In this document: piece after piece, positions 33,153-42,871 of the stretch
Numbering within the stretch: position 1 is the first letter of the stretch
How the letters are laid out: each line of letters starts with the position of its first letter
Assembly: GCA_022764465.1 (NCBI GenBank)
Contig: JALERL010000051.1
Location: forward strand, 1-51,089
DNA: 51,089 nucleotides
From: Lachnospiraceae bacterium
GTDB lineage: Bacteria; Bacillota; Clostridia; Lachnospirales; Lachnospiraceae
Direction of reading: 5' to 3'
Notes under the pieces: model-generated
The model's input: the letters and a program-made list of their open reading frames with translations, nothing else
The model's database searches: none
What the model was told of the DNA's origin: nothing
Translations under genes and position numbers: made by a program

Positions 33153-34940
33153 ATGGAATTTCAAAAAATAACAATGGAAGATAAAAAATGGATGGAAGAA
33201 AAGCTGCGGGAAGATGACCGCAGGGGGTGCGAATATACATTTGGCAATAATTATATCTGGCGGGATATCTATCAGGTGGAGGTCGCCTGTGTCTGTGACT
33301 GTCTGGTGGTCAGGTATGAGGCAGAAGGGGAAGAATGCTTTGCCTTTCCGATCGGTGCCGGAGATAAGGCACAGGCAGTCCGGATGCTTTTAGCGGATGC
33401 AAGGGACAATGGAAGGATGCTCTTTTTTGACAGTATGTTAGAGGAAGATAAGGCATTGCTCGAGCAGGAGTTCCCGGGACAGTTTATCATCCATGAGGAG
33501 AGGGACGGCTTTGACTATCTGTATACAACGGAAAAATTATCAACCCTTGCGGGCAAGAAACTGCATGGAAAGCGGAATCACATCAACCGCTTTCTGGATA
33601 ATCAGAACTGGTCCTATGAACCGATGACGGAGGAAAATAAGGAAGAATGCCTTGCCATGGACAAAAAATGGTGTGATATGCAGGCCGAAAAATGGGATCA
33701 GGGAATGTTAGAGGAGCAGCGGGCAGTCCGGGAATCCATCGAGCATTTTTCAGAGCTTGGATTTGTCGGAGGTGTTCTGAGGGTGGACGGAGAGATCGTC
33801 GCATTTACGATCGGCGAGCCGCTGAATTCGGATACCTTTGTCGTGCATATTGAAAAAGCTTTTGCGGATATCCAGGGAGCATATCCGATGATCAACCAGC
33901 AGTTCGTGTTACACGAATGTCAGGACTTTTCCTATGTAAACAGGGAAGATGATACCGGAGAAGAAGGACTTCGAAAGGCAAAGTTATCCTATTATCCGGA
34001 TATCCTGTTGAAAAAATATTCGGCAAGTCTTAGCAAGGAACAGATCGTTTATGCCGAGGAGGCAATGATACCGGAACTGAAGGAATTATGGATGGAAGCA
34101 TTCGGGGATGAGCCGGAGTATGTGGATCTGTATTTTAAAAAGCGGTTTACACTGGATAATATGCTTGTCTATATCGAAGACGGCAGACCGGTTTCTATGA
34201 TCTCCATGCTTCCGGCAACGATCCGGCTTGCGGATCAAAGTACAAGAGAGGTGTATTATATCTATGCGGTGGCAACGAGAGAGGCATACCGTAGAAGGGG
34301 ACTTGCAAGAGAACTTCTGATAGAAGGGTACCGCAGAAAGCGTGCACCATTTCTCTTAGTGCCTGCGGATGAGAAGTTACAGAAGTATTATCAGAACATT
34401 GGCTTTGTACCGGTTTCGATAATGCAGACAGAGATTTTTTCCCGCACTTTGCAGGATCAGACACAGCAGGCAGATACGTTGCAGGAACAGACCTATGTTT
34501 ATCAGAAGGAGTCAGAAAATAGAGTAGAACCGGCAGACGGACCGTACTGGCTGCTTACGGTCACACCGTCCGAGTACCGGAAGCTGCGGGATTCGTATTT
34601 TGCAGGAGATGGGTATGTGGCATGGGATGATACAGCGGTTGCTTATGCACTGTGCGAGAACGACTACTGCGATGGATATGCCTATAAGGTACTGCATGAT
34701 ACGCAGGAGAAGCTGCTTTTATACCGCATGGAAGAAAATACGATGGAGATTATAGAAACCACACTGACCGATGAAGAGATCCTTGGGGTAATAAAAAAGC
34801 TTAAGCTCACACCGGATCAGGTATCCGTGCGAAGACCGGTAAAACAGGAATCCAAAGGAAACGGAAACATAACCGGTATGATATATGGAAAGGATTTATC
34901 CGGGGCAGAGCGAGTGTATCTGAATCTGATTCTGGATTAG
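33153..34940 (+). CDS. DUF2156 and GNAT acetyltransferase fusion protein
   Basis: A 595-residue protein. Residues ~1-290 match the DUF2156 family (MprF C-terminal-like, FEM-type acyltransferase fold): YTFGNNYIWRDIY, KKLHGKRNHINRFL, and VGGVLRVDGEIVAFTIGEPL. Residues ~305-430 form a GNAT domain with the acetyl-CoA loop VATREAYRRRGLARELL (~369-385) and YYQNIGFVPVS. Residues ~440-595 are a third, SCP2-like or uncharacterised region. GAGG precedes ATG 33153. Two acyltransferase folds in one chain; donor and acceptor unknown. Confidence 0.85.
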   Translation: MEFQKITMEDKKWMEEKLREDDRRGCEYTFGNNYIWRDIYQVEVACVCDCLVVRYEAEGEECFAFPIGAGDKAQAVRMLLADARDNGRMLFFDSMLEEDKALLEQEFPGQFIIHEERDGFDYLYTTEKLSTLAGKKLHGKRNHINRFLDNQNWSYEPMTEENKEECLAMDKKWCDMQAEKWDQGMLEEQRAVRESIEHFSELGFVGGVLRVDGEIVAFTIGEPLNSDTFVVHIEKAFADIQGAYPMINQQFVLHECQDFSYVNREDDTGEEGLRKAKLSYYPDILLKKYSASLSKEQIVYAEEAMIPELKELWMEAFGDEPEYVDLYFKKRFTLDNMLVYIEDGRPVSMISMLPATIRLADQSTREVYYIYAVATREAYRRRGLARELLIEGYRRKRAPFLLVPADEKLQKYYQNIGFVPVSIMQTEIFSRTLQDQTQQADTLQEQTYVYQKESENRVEPADGPYWLLTVTPSEYRKLRDSYFAGDGYVAWDDTAVAYALCENDYCDGYAYKVLHDTQEKLLLYRMEENTMEIIETTLTDEEILGVIKKLKLTPDQVSVRRPVKQESKGNGNITGMIYGKDLSGAERVYLNLILD

Positions 34941-34959
34941 ATATTCCGCGTTCGAATAA

Positions 34960-35042
34960 AAAATGCACAAAATATGTGAAAAACTTTGCTGTTCGTTCCG
35001 TAAGAACGACGCAAATGTTCTGGAGCATATTTTGTGCATTTT
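34960..35042. terminator. Long bidirectional stem-loop
   Basis: AAAATGCACAAAATATG (34960-34976) pairs perfectly over 17 bases with 35026-35042; the loop carries CGTTC/GAACG. It closes the DUF2156-GNAT gene. The rest of the 34941-35286 gap is A+T rich and contains the Xre promoter and operator. Confidence 0.8.
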
Positions 35043-35207
35043 CTATTTTAAAATAAGGCATATCACGTGCATCGTATGCTTTGTTATTCTTTTTCTACAT
35101 ATCCGAAAGCCGCTAATATATCCGTGATATGGTACATCTCGCAGATTTATTCTGTCTTACGTCTGATGGTGCACCAATAAATTCCTGAATCAAAAGAAAA
35201 AATATGG

Positions 35208-35274
35208 TTTACAATCTTAATAACAAAGAATATAATGTGGAGTAGAATGAAAAAATTCTTAGAATCTAAGAATT
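35208..35274 (+). promoter_or_regulatory. Promoter and palindromic operator of the phosphorothioation operon
   Basis: TTTACA (35208-35213), 17-base spacer, TATAAT (35231-35236), predicted start ~35243. A perfect 21-base palindrome, AATTCTTAGA on either side of a central A (35254-35274), lies between start and ribosome site GGTGGTG, a fitting site for autorepression by the Xre-type regulator encoded first in the operon. Confidence 0.85.
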
Positions 35275-35286
35275 GGTGGTGAAATT

Positions 35287-35496
35287 TTGAAGAACGGATC
35301 GGTTTTAGGATGGCTGACAGATTATATGGAGAAACATGCGATCTCCATTACACAGACAGCGCAGGAAACAGGAATTCCAGATGAAAAGTTACGGGCAGGT
35401 GCAAAGGAGAAGCTGACGGCTGAGGAGTTTTTAGAACTGTGCGCTTATCTGAAGGTGCGGCCGGAAGAGATTAGGGAAGAGTTGAAGCAATGCTAA
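35287..35496 (+). CDS. Small Xre-type helix-turn-helix regulator
   Basis: A 69-residue, DNA-binding-domain-only protein: ITQTAQETGIPDEKLRAG is a helix-turn-helix, followed by EFLELCAYLKVRPEEIREEL, the usual closing helices of the Cro/CI fold. It begins with TTG (35287), the only start that fits GGTGGTG upstream. Its stop overlaps the next gene's ATG (CAATGCTAA), so it is the first gene of the modification operon. It likely keeps the operon quiet by binding the 21-base palindrome. Confidence 0.82.
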   Translation: MKNGSVLGWLTDYMEKHAISITQTAQETGIPDEKLRAGAKEKLTAEEFLELCAYLKVRPEEIREELKQC

Positions 35497-37202
35497 GATA
35501 CAGGTGTAAGGAACATAATATTTCGACGGCAACGAGTGTCTGTCCGGTATGTGGAAACCGGGCGGAACTGGAACGTTCGGATATTTTCTGGTGTGATGAA
35601 TGCCGGATACCACTTTATCAGAAGCATTGTTCCATGGGACATAAGGTACGCAGACTGACGACAGATATCCGTCCGGTATTTCCGGAGGAACGCCTGCTAT
35701 TAGAGATTCTCTTAGGAGAACCTTTTTGTTTTCGTGAAGATTCTGTCTGGAATGCAACAGGGAATAAGTACATTGTCAATGGAAAGCGGATTGAGTTTTC
35801 CATTCAGCAGTTAAAGGATGTGGATGCGGACCGGATACGGCGTACGTATGATGCTTTGAAGGAACAAAACAGTGACGAAGCATTTTTACGGTATATCAAC
35901 CGCTTTGTGGAAGAGAACCGGGAGCGGATGGATGAGATTACGAAGGAAGCGGTTTCCTATATCAGACAGGCAGTGGATGGTGTGGATCTGTGTGACATGT
36001 TTGTTTCCTTTTCCGGCGGAAAGGATTCGACGGTCACCTCAGACCTTGTCATGCGTGCATTAAGTGAACCGAAGGTACTTCATATTTTCGGAGATACAAC
36101 GTTAGAATTCCCGGAGACCATGAAGTATGTGGAACGTTTCCGGAAGGAGCACCCCAAGACTCCGGTGATCTCTTCGCGGAATAAGGAGAAGGATTTTGAG
36201 TCACTGTGCCGGCTTGTCGGACCGCCAAGCCGGGTGATGCGCTGGTGCTGCACGATCTTTAAGACCGGGGCAATCAACCGCAAGATCCGGGCACTGTTTC
36301 AGAACAAGTCAAGGATCGTAACCTTTTATGGAATCCGAAGAAGTGAGTCGGCAAGCCGCAGTAAGTATGAACGTGAGACAGAAGGGTCGAAGATCACAAA
36401 GCAGATCACGATCTCACCGATCATAGACTGGCAGGATTTTGATGTCTGGCTGTATCTGCTTAGTACCGGAATTGATTTTAATTATGCATATCGTCTGGGC
36501 TATGCCAGAGTCGGCTGCTGGTGCTGTCCGAATAACAGTGTCTGGTCTGAATTTTTATCGAGGATCTATATGCCCACGCAGTATGGGCAGTTCCATGAAC
36601 TGTTGGTGGAATTTGCAAAAAGCATCGGGAAAAAGGATGCAGAAACCTACGTGGCAGATGGCAAGTGGAAGGCAAGGCAGGGTGGAAACGGTGTTGCCTA
36701 TGCGAAGAATACCGTGGTGTCCTTCCAGCCATGTGCGCTTGAGGAGAATGCCTTTAATTATGAACTGAAAAGGCCGCTGACTGAGGAATTTTACCAGCTT
36801 TTCCAGCCATTTGGCTATCTGAATTATGAACTGGGTAACAAGCGGTTAGGGGAAGTCTATGTAACGAAAAAGGATGGGGCACTCCGCCTTAAGATCCAGG
36901 GACGTCCGGGGGCGGATCAGGTACGGATTACGATCTATGACTATCATTTAGACGGAGCAGCCAGCCTACATGCAGCAGAGGACAAGATTAAGTGCCAGCT
37001 GACAAAGTATCAGCTTTGCATGGGATGCCGTGCATGTGAAGCGGTATGCAGGTACAATGCCATCAATATCACCGAAGATAAGACGGGACAGATCCATTAT
37101 GCAATCAATGAGCAAAAGTGTGTGCGTTGTATGGAATGTGTGAACCATTTTAACGGAGGCTGTTATATCCGCAAGGTACTGGCAACGAAGAATAAGGAAT
37201 AG
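35490..37202 (+). CDS. sspD: PP-loop sulfurtransferase with zinc ribbon and ferredoxin tail (SspD/DndC-like)
   Basis: A 570-residue protein. N-terminal zinc ribbon (Cys 18, 21, 35, 38), PAPS-reductase/DndC-type PP-loop SGGKDST (~175-181), cysteines in RWCCTIFKTGAINRK and GCWCCPNN that could carry an Fe-S cluster, and a C-terminal 2x[4Fe-4S] ferredoxin (CMGCRACEAVC and CVRCMECV, ~510-560). DndC and SspD activate the DNA backbone by adenylation before sulfur transfer. The extra zinc ribbon and ferredoxin extend it beyond the ~350-500 residues usual for those enzymes and hint at a built-in electron supply. First enzyme gene of the operon; gap to the next gene 13 bases. Confidence 0.85.
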   Translation: MLRYRCKEHNISTATSVCPVCGNRAELERSDIFWCDECRIPLYQKHCSMGHKVRRLTTDIRPVFPEERLLLEILLGEPFCFREDSVWNATGNKYIVNGKRIEFSIQQLKDVDADRIRRTYDALKEQNSDEAFLRYINRFVEENRERMDEITKEAVSYIRQAVDGVDLCDMFVSFSGGKDSTVTSDLVMRALSEPKVLHIFGDTTLEFPETMKYVERFRKEHPKTPVISSRNKEKDFESLCRLVGPPSRVMRWCCTIFKTGAINRKIRALFQNKSRIVTFYGIRRSESASRSKYERETEGSKITKQITISPIIDWQDFDVWLYLLSTGIDFNYAYRLGYARVGCWCCPNNSVWSEFLSRIYMPTQYGQFHELLVEFAKSIGKKDAETYVADGKWKARQGGNGVAYAKNTVVSFQPCALEENAFNYELKRPLTEEFYQLFQPFGYLNYELGNKRLGEVYVTKKDGALRLKIQGRPGADQVRITIYDYHLDGAASLHAAEDKIKCQLTKYQLCMGCRACEAVCRYNAINITEDKTGQIHYAINEQKCVRCMECVNHFNGGCYIRKVLATKNKE

Positions 37203-37215
37203 GAATGAGTGGAAA

Positions 37216-38097
37216 ATGTCACAGGAGAAAATAAAGATCCGGTTAAAAGGACACGAGACCTTCATCCTGCGTGAAGGCTGGGTGACAAAGGGATTATATG
37301 CGGTACAAAAGGATGCCGGAGTATTTGGTAAGAATTACGGAGCAGATGCACTTGGTGTCGGTACGAATATGGCAAAGGCGATCCGCTACTGGTTAAAGGA
37401 GAGCGGACTGACGGCAGAACCACCGAGACAGGGTGTACATCTGAGTGATCTCGGAAAGCTGGTTTTACAATATGATCCTTATCTGGAGGATGATTTTACG
37501 TTGTGGCTGATGCATGTGAATCTCTGCCGGAAGCTGCATACGGTTACAAGCTGGTATCTGTTTTTTAATACATTGCCTGCAAAAGATTTTACCAAAGAAG
37601 AACTTTGTGGACTTTTGACGGAACAGATCCGGATACAGACGGGGAATATGGAGCCTTCGCTACGATCTGTTACCGATGATTGCAGTGCATTGCTTGCAAT
37701 GTATACAAGAGAGCATCTGGCAGATTATGACCCGGAGGATAAGAAGATCAGTCCGTTTGCACGGCTTGGTCTGATCAAAAAAGATGGCACAAGATACCAT
37801 AAGGCGCAGCCGGACCGGGATCTGCTCGATCCTCTGGTGATTTTTTACCTGATACAGCAATATTTCCATGAAACAAAGCGGAACAGTATCAGTATTGCAG
37901 ATCTATTAAAGCAGCCGGGACTTCCCGGAACACTGCTGAACCTGAAACGGACGGTTTTGAATGAATACATAGATCAGCTTGCAGACGAGGGTCTTTTGAT
38001 CGTGAACCGGACAGCCGGGCTTGATATGGTCTATCAGAACAGCAGCCTTGGTGCCACAGAGGTCGCAGCGCACTACTATAACGGAAGGAATGAATAA
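37216..38097 (+). CDS. sspB: DUF4007 protein, SspB-like DNA nickase
   Basis: A 293-residue protein of family DUF4007. The family core is KGHETFILREGWVTKGL (~10-26) and GVFGKNYGADALGVGTNMAKAIRYWLKESGL. In the SspABCD system the DUF4007 protein SspB nicks one strand so that sulfur can be inserted. Lies between SspD- and SspC-like genes with 13- and 5-base gaps. Start ATG 37216 follows GGAATGAGTGG. No catalytic residues are assigned from sequence alone. Confidence 0.85.
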   Translation: MSQEKIKIRLKGHETFILREGWVTKGLYAVQKDAGVFGKNYGADALGVGTNMAKAIRYWLKESGLTAEPPRQGVHLSDLGKLVLQYDPYLEDDFTLWLMHVNLCRKLHTVTSWYLFFNTLPAKDFTKEELCGLLTEQIRIQTGNMEPSLRSVTDDCSALLAMYTREHLADYDPEDKKISPFARLGLIKKDGTRYHKAQPDRDLLDPLVIFYLIQQYFHETKRNSISIADLLKQPGLPGTLLNLKRTVLNEYIDQLADEGLLIVNRTAGLDMVYQNSSLGATEVAAHYYNGRNE

Positions 38098-38102
38098 GTT
38101 TT

Positions 38103-41100
38103 ATGTACACATTACGGGATTTGGTTGAGATCGATAAAAGGTTTCAGAATTCGGTCAATCTGCAGCTTGATCTGGAGAATGACCGGAAGCTGAACGGTTA
38201 TATACCGACAAGATCTTCGCTTACGATATTAAGCAGATATGTGGATGCTGTTTTAAAAGAGCAGGGATTTCGTGCATCGATCCTGATTGGTCCGTATGGA
38301 AAGGGAAAGTCACATCTTCTGTTAGTCCTGCTTAGGATTTTAGGTGCTAAGGATGCGAAGGAATTAGAAGAAGTCTTAGCGAAGATCGAAGCCGTGGATT
38401 CAGAACTTGCAAAACAGATCCTTGCTTATAAGCGGACCGGAAAAAGACTGCTTCCGGTGCTGGTGTCAGGATCGAATCCGGATCTGTCGGATGCATTCCG
38501 CTATGCATTACTGACAGCATTAGAGCGGGAGCATATCACGGATCTCATGCCTTCGAGTTACTTTAGTGAAGCATTAAAATGTCTGGAGCAATGGAAAAGC
38601 AGTTTTCCGGACACCTATCAGGCATTTGCCCATCATCTTGCGGCAGCTTCCATGACGATGGAGCAGATGAGGACAGCGCTGCACCGGATGGATGAGCATG
38701 CACTGCATCTGTTCCGGAAGCTGTATCCGAAGGTGACAGCCGGCAGCAGTTTTGCACCGATCGTCAATATGGATATTATGAAGATCTATGAAGAGGTCGG
38801 AGTGCAGTTACGGCAGGAATATGGCTATGATGGGATGTTTGTGGTCTTTGATGAGTTCAGCAAGTACATTGAGGGACATGAACAGGCAACCTTTGCACGT
38901 GATATGAAGATTTTACAGGATATGTGTGAACTGGCAGCAGGTGCATCGGAAAGCCAGCTTCATATTGTCTTTGTAGCACATAAGAGTATTAAGGAATATG
39001 GCACACAGCTTCCTGCATCGGTACAGAATGCATTTACGGGCGTAGAGGGGCGGTTACTGGAAGTGCCGTTTTTCGTGTCTGCAAAAAATAATTTTGAACT
39101 GATCCGGAATGTGATAAGGAAAAGCGGACAGGCATATCAGAATGCTATCAGAGAGAATCCTCAGTGGCAGGATATTTTAGACGCATCCTATCAGCTGCCA
39201 TGTATGCGGGGGCTGTTTGAACAGGAGGATTACATACAGACAGTTGCCTATGGCTGTTTCCCACTTTTTCCGATGACAGCGTATCTGCTTCTGGCAATCA
39301 GTGAGAAGATCGCACAGAACGAGCGGAGCGTATTTACTTTTCTTGCAAACGAGGAGCCGGGCAGTCTGGTCTATCTGATCGGGCATGCAAGGGGTGCGGC
39401 ATACGGAATCGGAGCGGATGCCGTCTATGATTATTTTCAGAACCTGTTCCGGGAAAATACGTCAATGCCTGTCATACATGCGGAATGGCTGAAGGCAGAA
39501 TATGCATTATCAAAGACAGCAGATGAACAAAAGAGAAAGCTGATCAAGGTACTGGCACTGTTAAAAATGGTGGCAAACCCGGAGGAAGTTCCGGTGGATG
39601 CACGTACGATCGCATTATCGGCAGGCATGGCACAGGCCGATGCAGCAGAGCTTTTGGCGGAACTGGAAAAGGAACAGATCATTATCTGGCGTGTGAAGTT
39701 TGCGTGCTATGCATTTAAGAATAATATTGGAATCAATCTTGATCAGGAGATCAAAAATCGGGTTTTAAGATTAGGAGAACAGATCAATATCTGTGAGATA
39801 TTACAGCGGGTATCAGATCTCGAATATATTCTGCCAAAACAGCATAATCAGGAATATACGATGACGCGGTATTTCCATTATGTATATATGACAACTGGAC
39901 AGTTCCTGGATCTGCCAAAGGCATCCTATCTTTTTGAAGCGAAGCCGGCAGATGGAAAAATCATTGCGTTATTAGGTACGGATGTAACAACCGAAGAACT
40001 GACCGAAAAGTTAAGAAGTCTGAAAGAAGAGCGTATCGTGGTTCTCTATCCGAAGGAGGCATTTACCAAAGCGGAGTGCCTGAAAAACCTGCTTGTAGTA
40101 GAACAGCTGCAAAAGGATCCAGAGTTTATGGAATCCAATCGCGTGTTACAGCAGGAATTAAAGCTGTATGAAGAGGATCTGCTTTTTGAGATCAATGCCG
40201 AACTGGAACGATTGTATCTGCCACAGAACCGGAATTGTTACGTGCTGCATGAAGATAAGATCCAGACAGATGTTACCGGTGTCGGTGAATTCAACCGGAT
40301 GTTAAGTGGAATATGCGGAGCTTATTACGCACATGCACCGAAAATCAATAACGAGCAGATCAACCGGAAACATATCACCGCACAGATGAAGCGGGCAAGA
40401 AACCAGATCGTACAGGTGCTTTTAGCGCATGCTCCGACAGACCGGTATGAACAGGGGACAAGTCCGGAGGCAACTATTTTTCGCGCAACGATGGTACATA
40501 CCGGGATTATGGGTGAAACAGACAGTGTCGATGCCGGAAGCCGTTATGTGCTGGAATGTATTGGAAGCTTTATCCAGTCCTGTGCCGGGAAAAAGCAGTC
40601 CTTCCGTAGGTTGTATGATACGTTGTTAGGACGTGGCTGTGGTGCAAGAAATGGCATTCTTCCGATTTTTCTTGCAAGCAGGATCGCGGAGCTGGAAGAT
40701 ACACCGGTTATTTTATTAAAAGAAAAGGAACTTGCAATTTCGGCGGAGGTACTTGGCAATTTAGATGAGAATCCGGATGATTATTATCTGTATGTAGAGA
40801 AAAAGACGGCGGAAAAGGAATGGTATCTGCAGGCACTGGAAAAGGAATTCCTTCGTGACGGGCATACAGGAACCGGACAGACAAGATTACAGCAGATTAC
40901 AGATGCAATGCAGAAATGGTATCGTTCACTGCCACAGATCACGTTGAACTTTAAACAGTGTCCAGAGAATCTGCCGGAGAAGGAATTCTCTTATATCAGG
41001 AAACTGCGCAGTACATTACAGGGGATGGAGATCAATCCACGGGAACTGCTGTTTGAAAAATTACCACAGGCATGCGGAGAAACAAGATCCTATAAGACCT

Positions 41101-41675
41101 GTGCAAAGCATGTGACCTCTGCAAAAAAGTATTTAGACGGTTATCTGGATCAGATACGGAAGGATGCCATCCGGCTTACCAAACAGGTCTTTGGAGCAAA
41201 GCCGGAAGATGGCTTGTATGGGGTCTTAAAGGAATGGTACGAAGAACAGAGTGACCAGGCGAAACAATATCTGGCGAATCATCAGGTGACCGGATTTATG
41301 GGTTATCTGAAGCGGATGCAGACACATGATGAATATGAGATCGTAGAAAAGTTGGTGAAGTGTGTGATGGATGTTTATTTAGAGGACTGGAAGGATGACT
41401 CCATCGGACAGTACAGGCAGGAACTTGCAAAGATCCGTCATACCATAGAGGAACTAGAGGATACCGATGAACAGCAGACCGGACAGAATGTGATCAGTTT
41501 TGTCAATGGAGAAGGCCAGCGGATTGAAAAGTTTTATGATCCGGTTACAGAAGACAGTACCAGTTATTTTTTGAAAAATGCGATCGAAGATGCACTCGAT
41601 GAATTCGGTGATACATTGGAAGTCAACCAGAAGGTTGCCGTTTTAGTCGAGATGTTAGACCGGCTTACACGATAG
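38103..41675 (+). CDS. sspC: Large P-loop ATPase, SspC-like
   Basis: A 1190-residue ATPase. Walker A GPYGKGKSHLLLVLL (~63-77) and Walker B GMFVVFDEFSKYI (~242-254) lie in an N-terminal ATPase domain; the rest is mostly helical, with a further domain near 620-800 and a helical C-terminus (~950-1190). By gene order it is SspC, the ATPase of the SspBCD complex. The same fold type occurs in BREX PglY/BrxC, an alternative for the gene seen alone, but no other BREX gene is present. The start ATG is at 38103, five bases after the SspB-like stop. Confidence 0.75.
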   Translation: MYTLRDLVEIDKRFQNSVNLQLDLENDRKLNGYIPTRSSLTILSRYVDAVLKEQGFRASILIGPYGKGKSHLLLVLLRILGAKDAKELEEVLAKIEAVDSELAKQILAYKRTGKRLLPVLVSGSNPDLSDAFRYALLTALEREHITDLMPSSYFSEALKCLEQWKSSFPDTYQAFAHHLAAASMTMEQMRTALHRMDEHALHLFRKLYPKVTAGSSFAPIVNMDIMKIYEEVGVQLRQEYGYDGMFVVFDEFSKYIEGHEQATFARDMKILQDMCELAAGASESQLHIVFVAHKSIKEYGTQLPASVQNAFTGVEGRLLEVPFFVSAKNNFELIRNVIRKSGQAYQNAIRENPQWQDILDASYQLPCMRGLFEQEDYIQTVAYGCFPLFPMTAYLLLAISEKIAQNERSVFTFLANEEPGSLVYLIGHARGAAYGIGADAVYDYFQNLFRENTSMPVIHAEWLKAEYALSKTADEQKRKLIKVLALLKMVANPEEVPVDARTIALSAGMAQADAAELLAELEKEQIIIWRVKFACYAFKNNIGINLDQEIKNRVLRLGEQINICEILQRVSDLEYILPKQHNQEYTMTRYFHYVYMTTGQFLDLPKASYLFEAKPADGKIIALLGTDVTTEELTEKLRSLKEERIVVLYPKEAFTKAECLKNLLVVEQLQKDPEFMESNRVLQQELKLYEEDLLFEINAELERLYLPQNRNCYVLHEDKIQTDVTGVGEFNRMLSGICGAYYAHAPKINNEQINRKHITAQMKRARNQIVQVLLAHAPTDRYEQGTSPEATIFRATMVHTGIMGETDSVDAGSRYVLECIGSFIQSCAGKKQSFRRLYDTLLGRGCGARNGILPIFLASRIAELEDTPVILLKEKELAISAEVLGNLDENPDDYYLYVEKKTAEKEWYLQALEKEFLRDGHTGTGQTRLQQITDAMQKWYRSLPQITLNFKQCPENLPEKEFSYIRKLRSTLQGMEINPRELLFEKLPQACGETRSYKTCAKHVTSAKKYLDGYLDQIRKDAIRLTKQVFGAKPEDGLYGVLKEWYEEQSDQAKQYLANHQVTGFMGYLKRMQTHDEYEIVEKLVKCVMDVYLEDWKDDSIGQYRQELAKIRHTIEELEDTDEQQTGQNVISFVNGEGQRIEKFYDPVTEDSTSYFLKNAIEDALDEFGDTLEVNQKVAVLVEMLDRLTR

Positions 41676-41691
41676 GAAGAAGGAAAGAGAT

Positions 41692-42858
41692 ATGAGTACA
41701 GGGGAGATGATTTATTTCGATAATGCCGCTACAACATTTCCGAAACCGGAAAGCGTCTATCAGGCGATGGATGAGGCAAACCGCAGGCTTGCAGTGAATG
41801 CAGGCCGTGGTTCGTATTCATTGGCGAAAGAGGCAGATCATCTTATCAAGGCAGCAAGGGAAGCAGTGTCCGATCTTGTCTGCGGCAGTCAGGTAGCAGA
41901 GGTTGTATTTACAGCCTCTGCTACGCTTGCATTGAATCAGATTATCGGAGGAATGGCGTGGAATGAACGGGCTGTGGTGTATGTTTCGCCCTATGAGCAT
42001 AATGCGGTCATGCGTCCGCTTCATTTATTTCAGAAGAAGTATGGATTTCAGATACAGGTACTTCCCGTATGCGAAGCGGATCATAGGATCGATCTTGAAA
42101 AGACATCCTATCTGTTTGCAAAGCAGCCGCCAGATGCAGTTTTTCTTACACATATCAGTAACGTGACCGGGTATATTCTGCCGGTAGGGCAGCTTACCGG
42201 GCTTGCAAAAGCATATGGTGCAAGTGTGATCGTAGATGCTTCCCAGTCCATGGGACTTTTAGAAATAGATCTTTCCCATACACCGGTTGATTTTCTGGTT
42301 TTCGCCGGACATAAGAATCTGTACGGACCGTTTGGCACAGGCGGCTTCCTGATGCGGAGAGGCTGTCAGCTTGAACCATATATCGCAGGAGGAACAGGTA
42401 GCGATTCCCTGAATCTGTATATGCCGGATGCAGGAAGTATCCGTTATGAAGCGGCAAGTCCGAATGTTGTGGCAATCGCAGGATTGTATGCCGCCTGCAT
42501 GGAGATTAAGGATAAGGATACGCGCGCCGGTTTCCGGGAACATGAGAGAATGCTGACCCGTATGCTGGTAGAAGGACTGCGTCCAATCCACGGTGTGAAG
42601 CTGTATCTGCCGCCTGCGGAAGCACATATTGGAATCGTATCATTTAATATAGACGGTTATCAGGCAGGAGAAGCCGGCATGGTGTTGGATGAGGATTATA
42701 AAATTGCAGTCCGCACCGGCTATCATTGTGCACCACTGATCCATGATTATTTGGATGATAAGGAACGGCTTGGTGTCATCCGGGCAGGAATCGGCAGATA
42801 TACCACGAAGGAAGATGTAAAGAAACTGATCCGTGCAGTCAGTGAACTTGCAGAATAA
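41692..42858 (+). CDS. sspA: Cysteine desulfurase, SspA/DndA-like
   Basis: A 388-residue class V PLP enzyme that takes sulfur from cysteine. N-terminus YFDNAATTFPKPESVYQAM, PLP region VIVDASQSMGLLEIDL, Schiff-base lysine in FAGHKNLYGPFGTGGF (~207), and active-site Cys in RTGYHCAPLIHDYL (~346). These match group II (CsdA/SufS-like) enzymes rather than IscS. As sulfur donor for the SspD-like protein it belongs to the operon. GAAGGAAAGAG precedes the ATG. Confidence 0.9.
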   Translation: MSTGEMIYFDNAATTFPKPESVYQAMDEANRRLAVNAGRGSYSLAKEADHLIKAAREAVSDLVCGSQVAEVVFTASATLALNQIIGGMAWNERAVVYVSPYEHNAVMRPLHLFQKKYGFQIQVLPVCEADHRIDLEKTSYLFAKQPPDAVFLTHISNVTGYILPVGQLTGLAKAYGASVIVDASQSMGLLEIDLSHTPVDFLVFAGHKNLYGPFGTGGFLMRRGCQLEPYIAGGTGSDSLNLYMPDAGSIRYEAASPNVVAIAGLYAACMEIKDKDTRAGFREHERMLTRMLVEGLRPIHGVKLYLPPAEAHIGIVSFNIDGYQAGEAGMVLDEDYKIAVRTGYHCAPLIHDYLDDKERLGVIRAGIGRYTTKEDVKKLIRAVSELAE

Positions 42859-42871
42859 ACGGAGGAGAAAG

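Noticed and set aside
38103-41675. BREX PglY/BrxC
   Set aside because: The ATPase fold is similar, but no other BREX gene (methylase, PglZ, Lon) is near; neighbours are Ssp genes.
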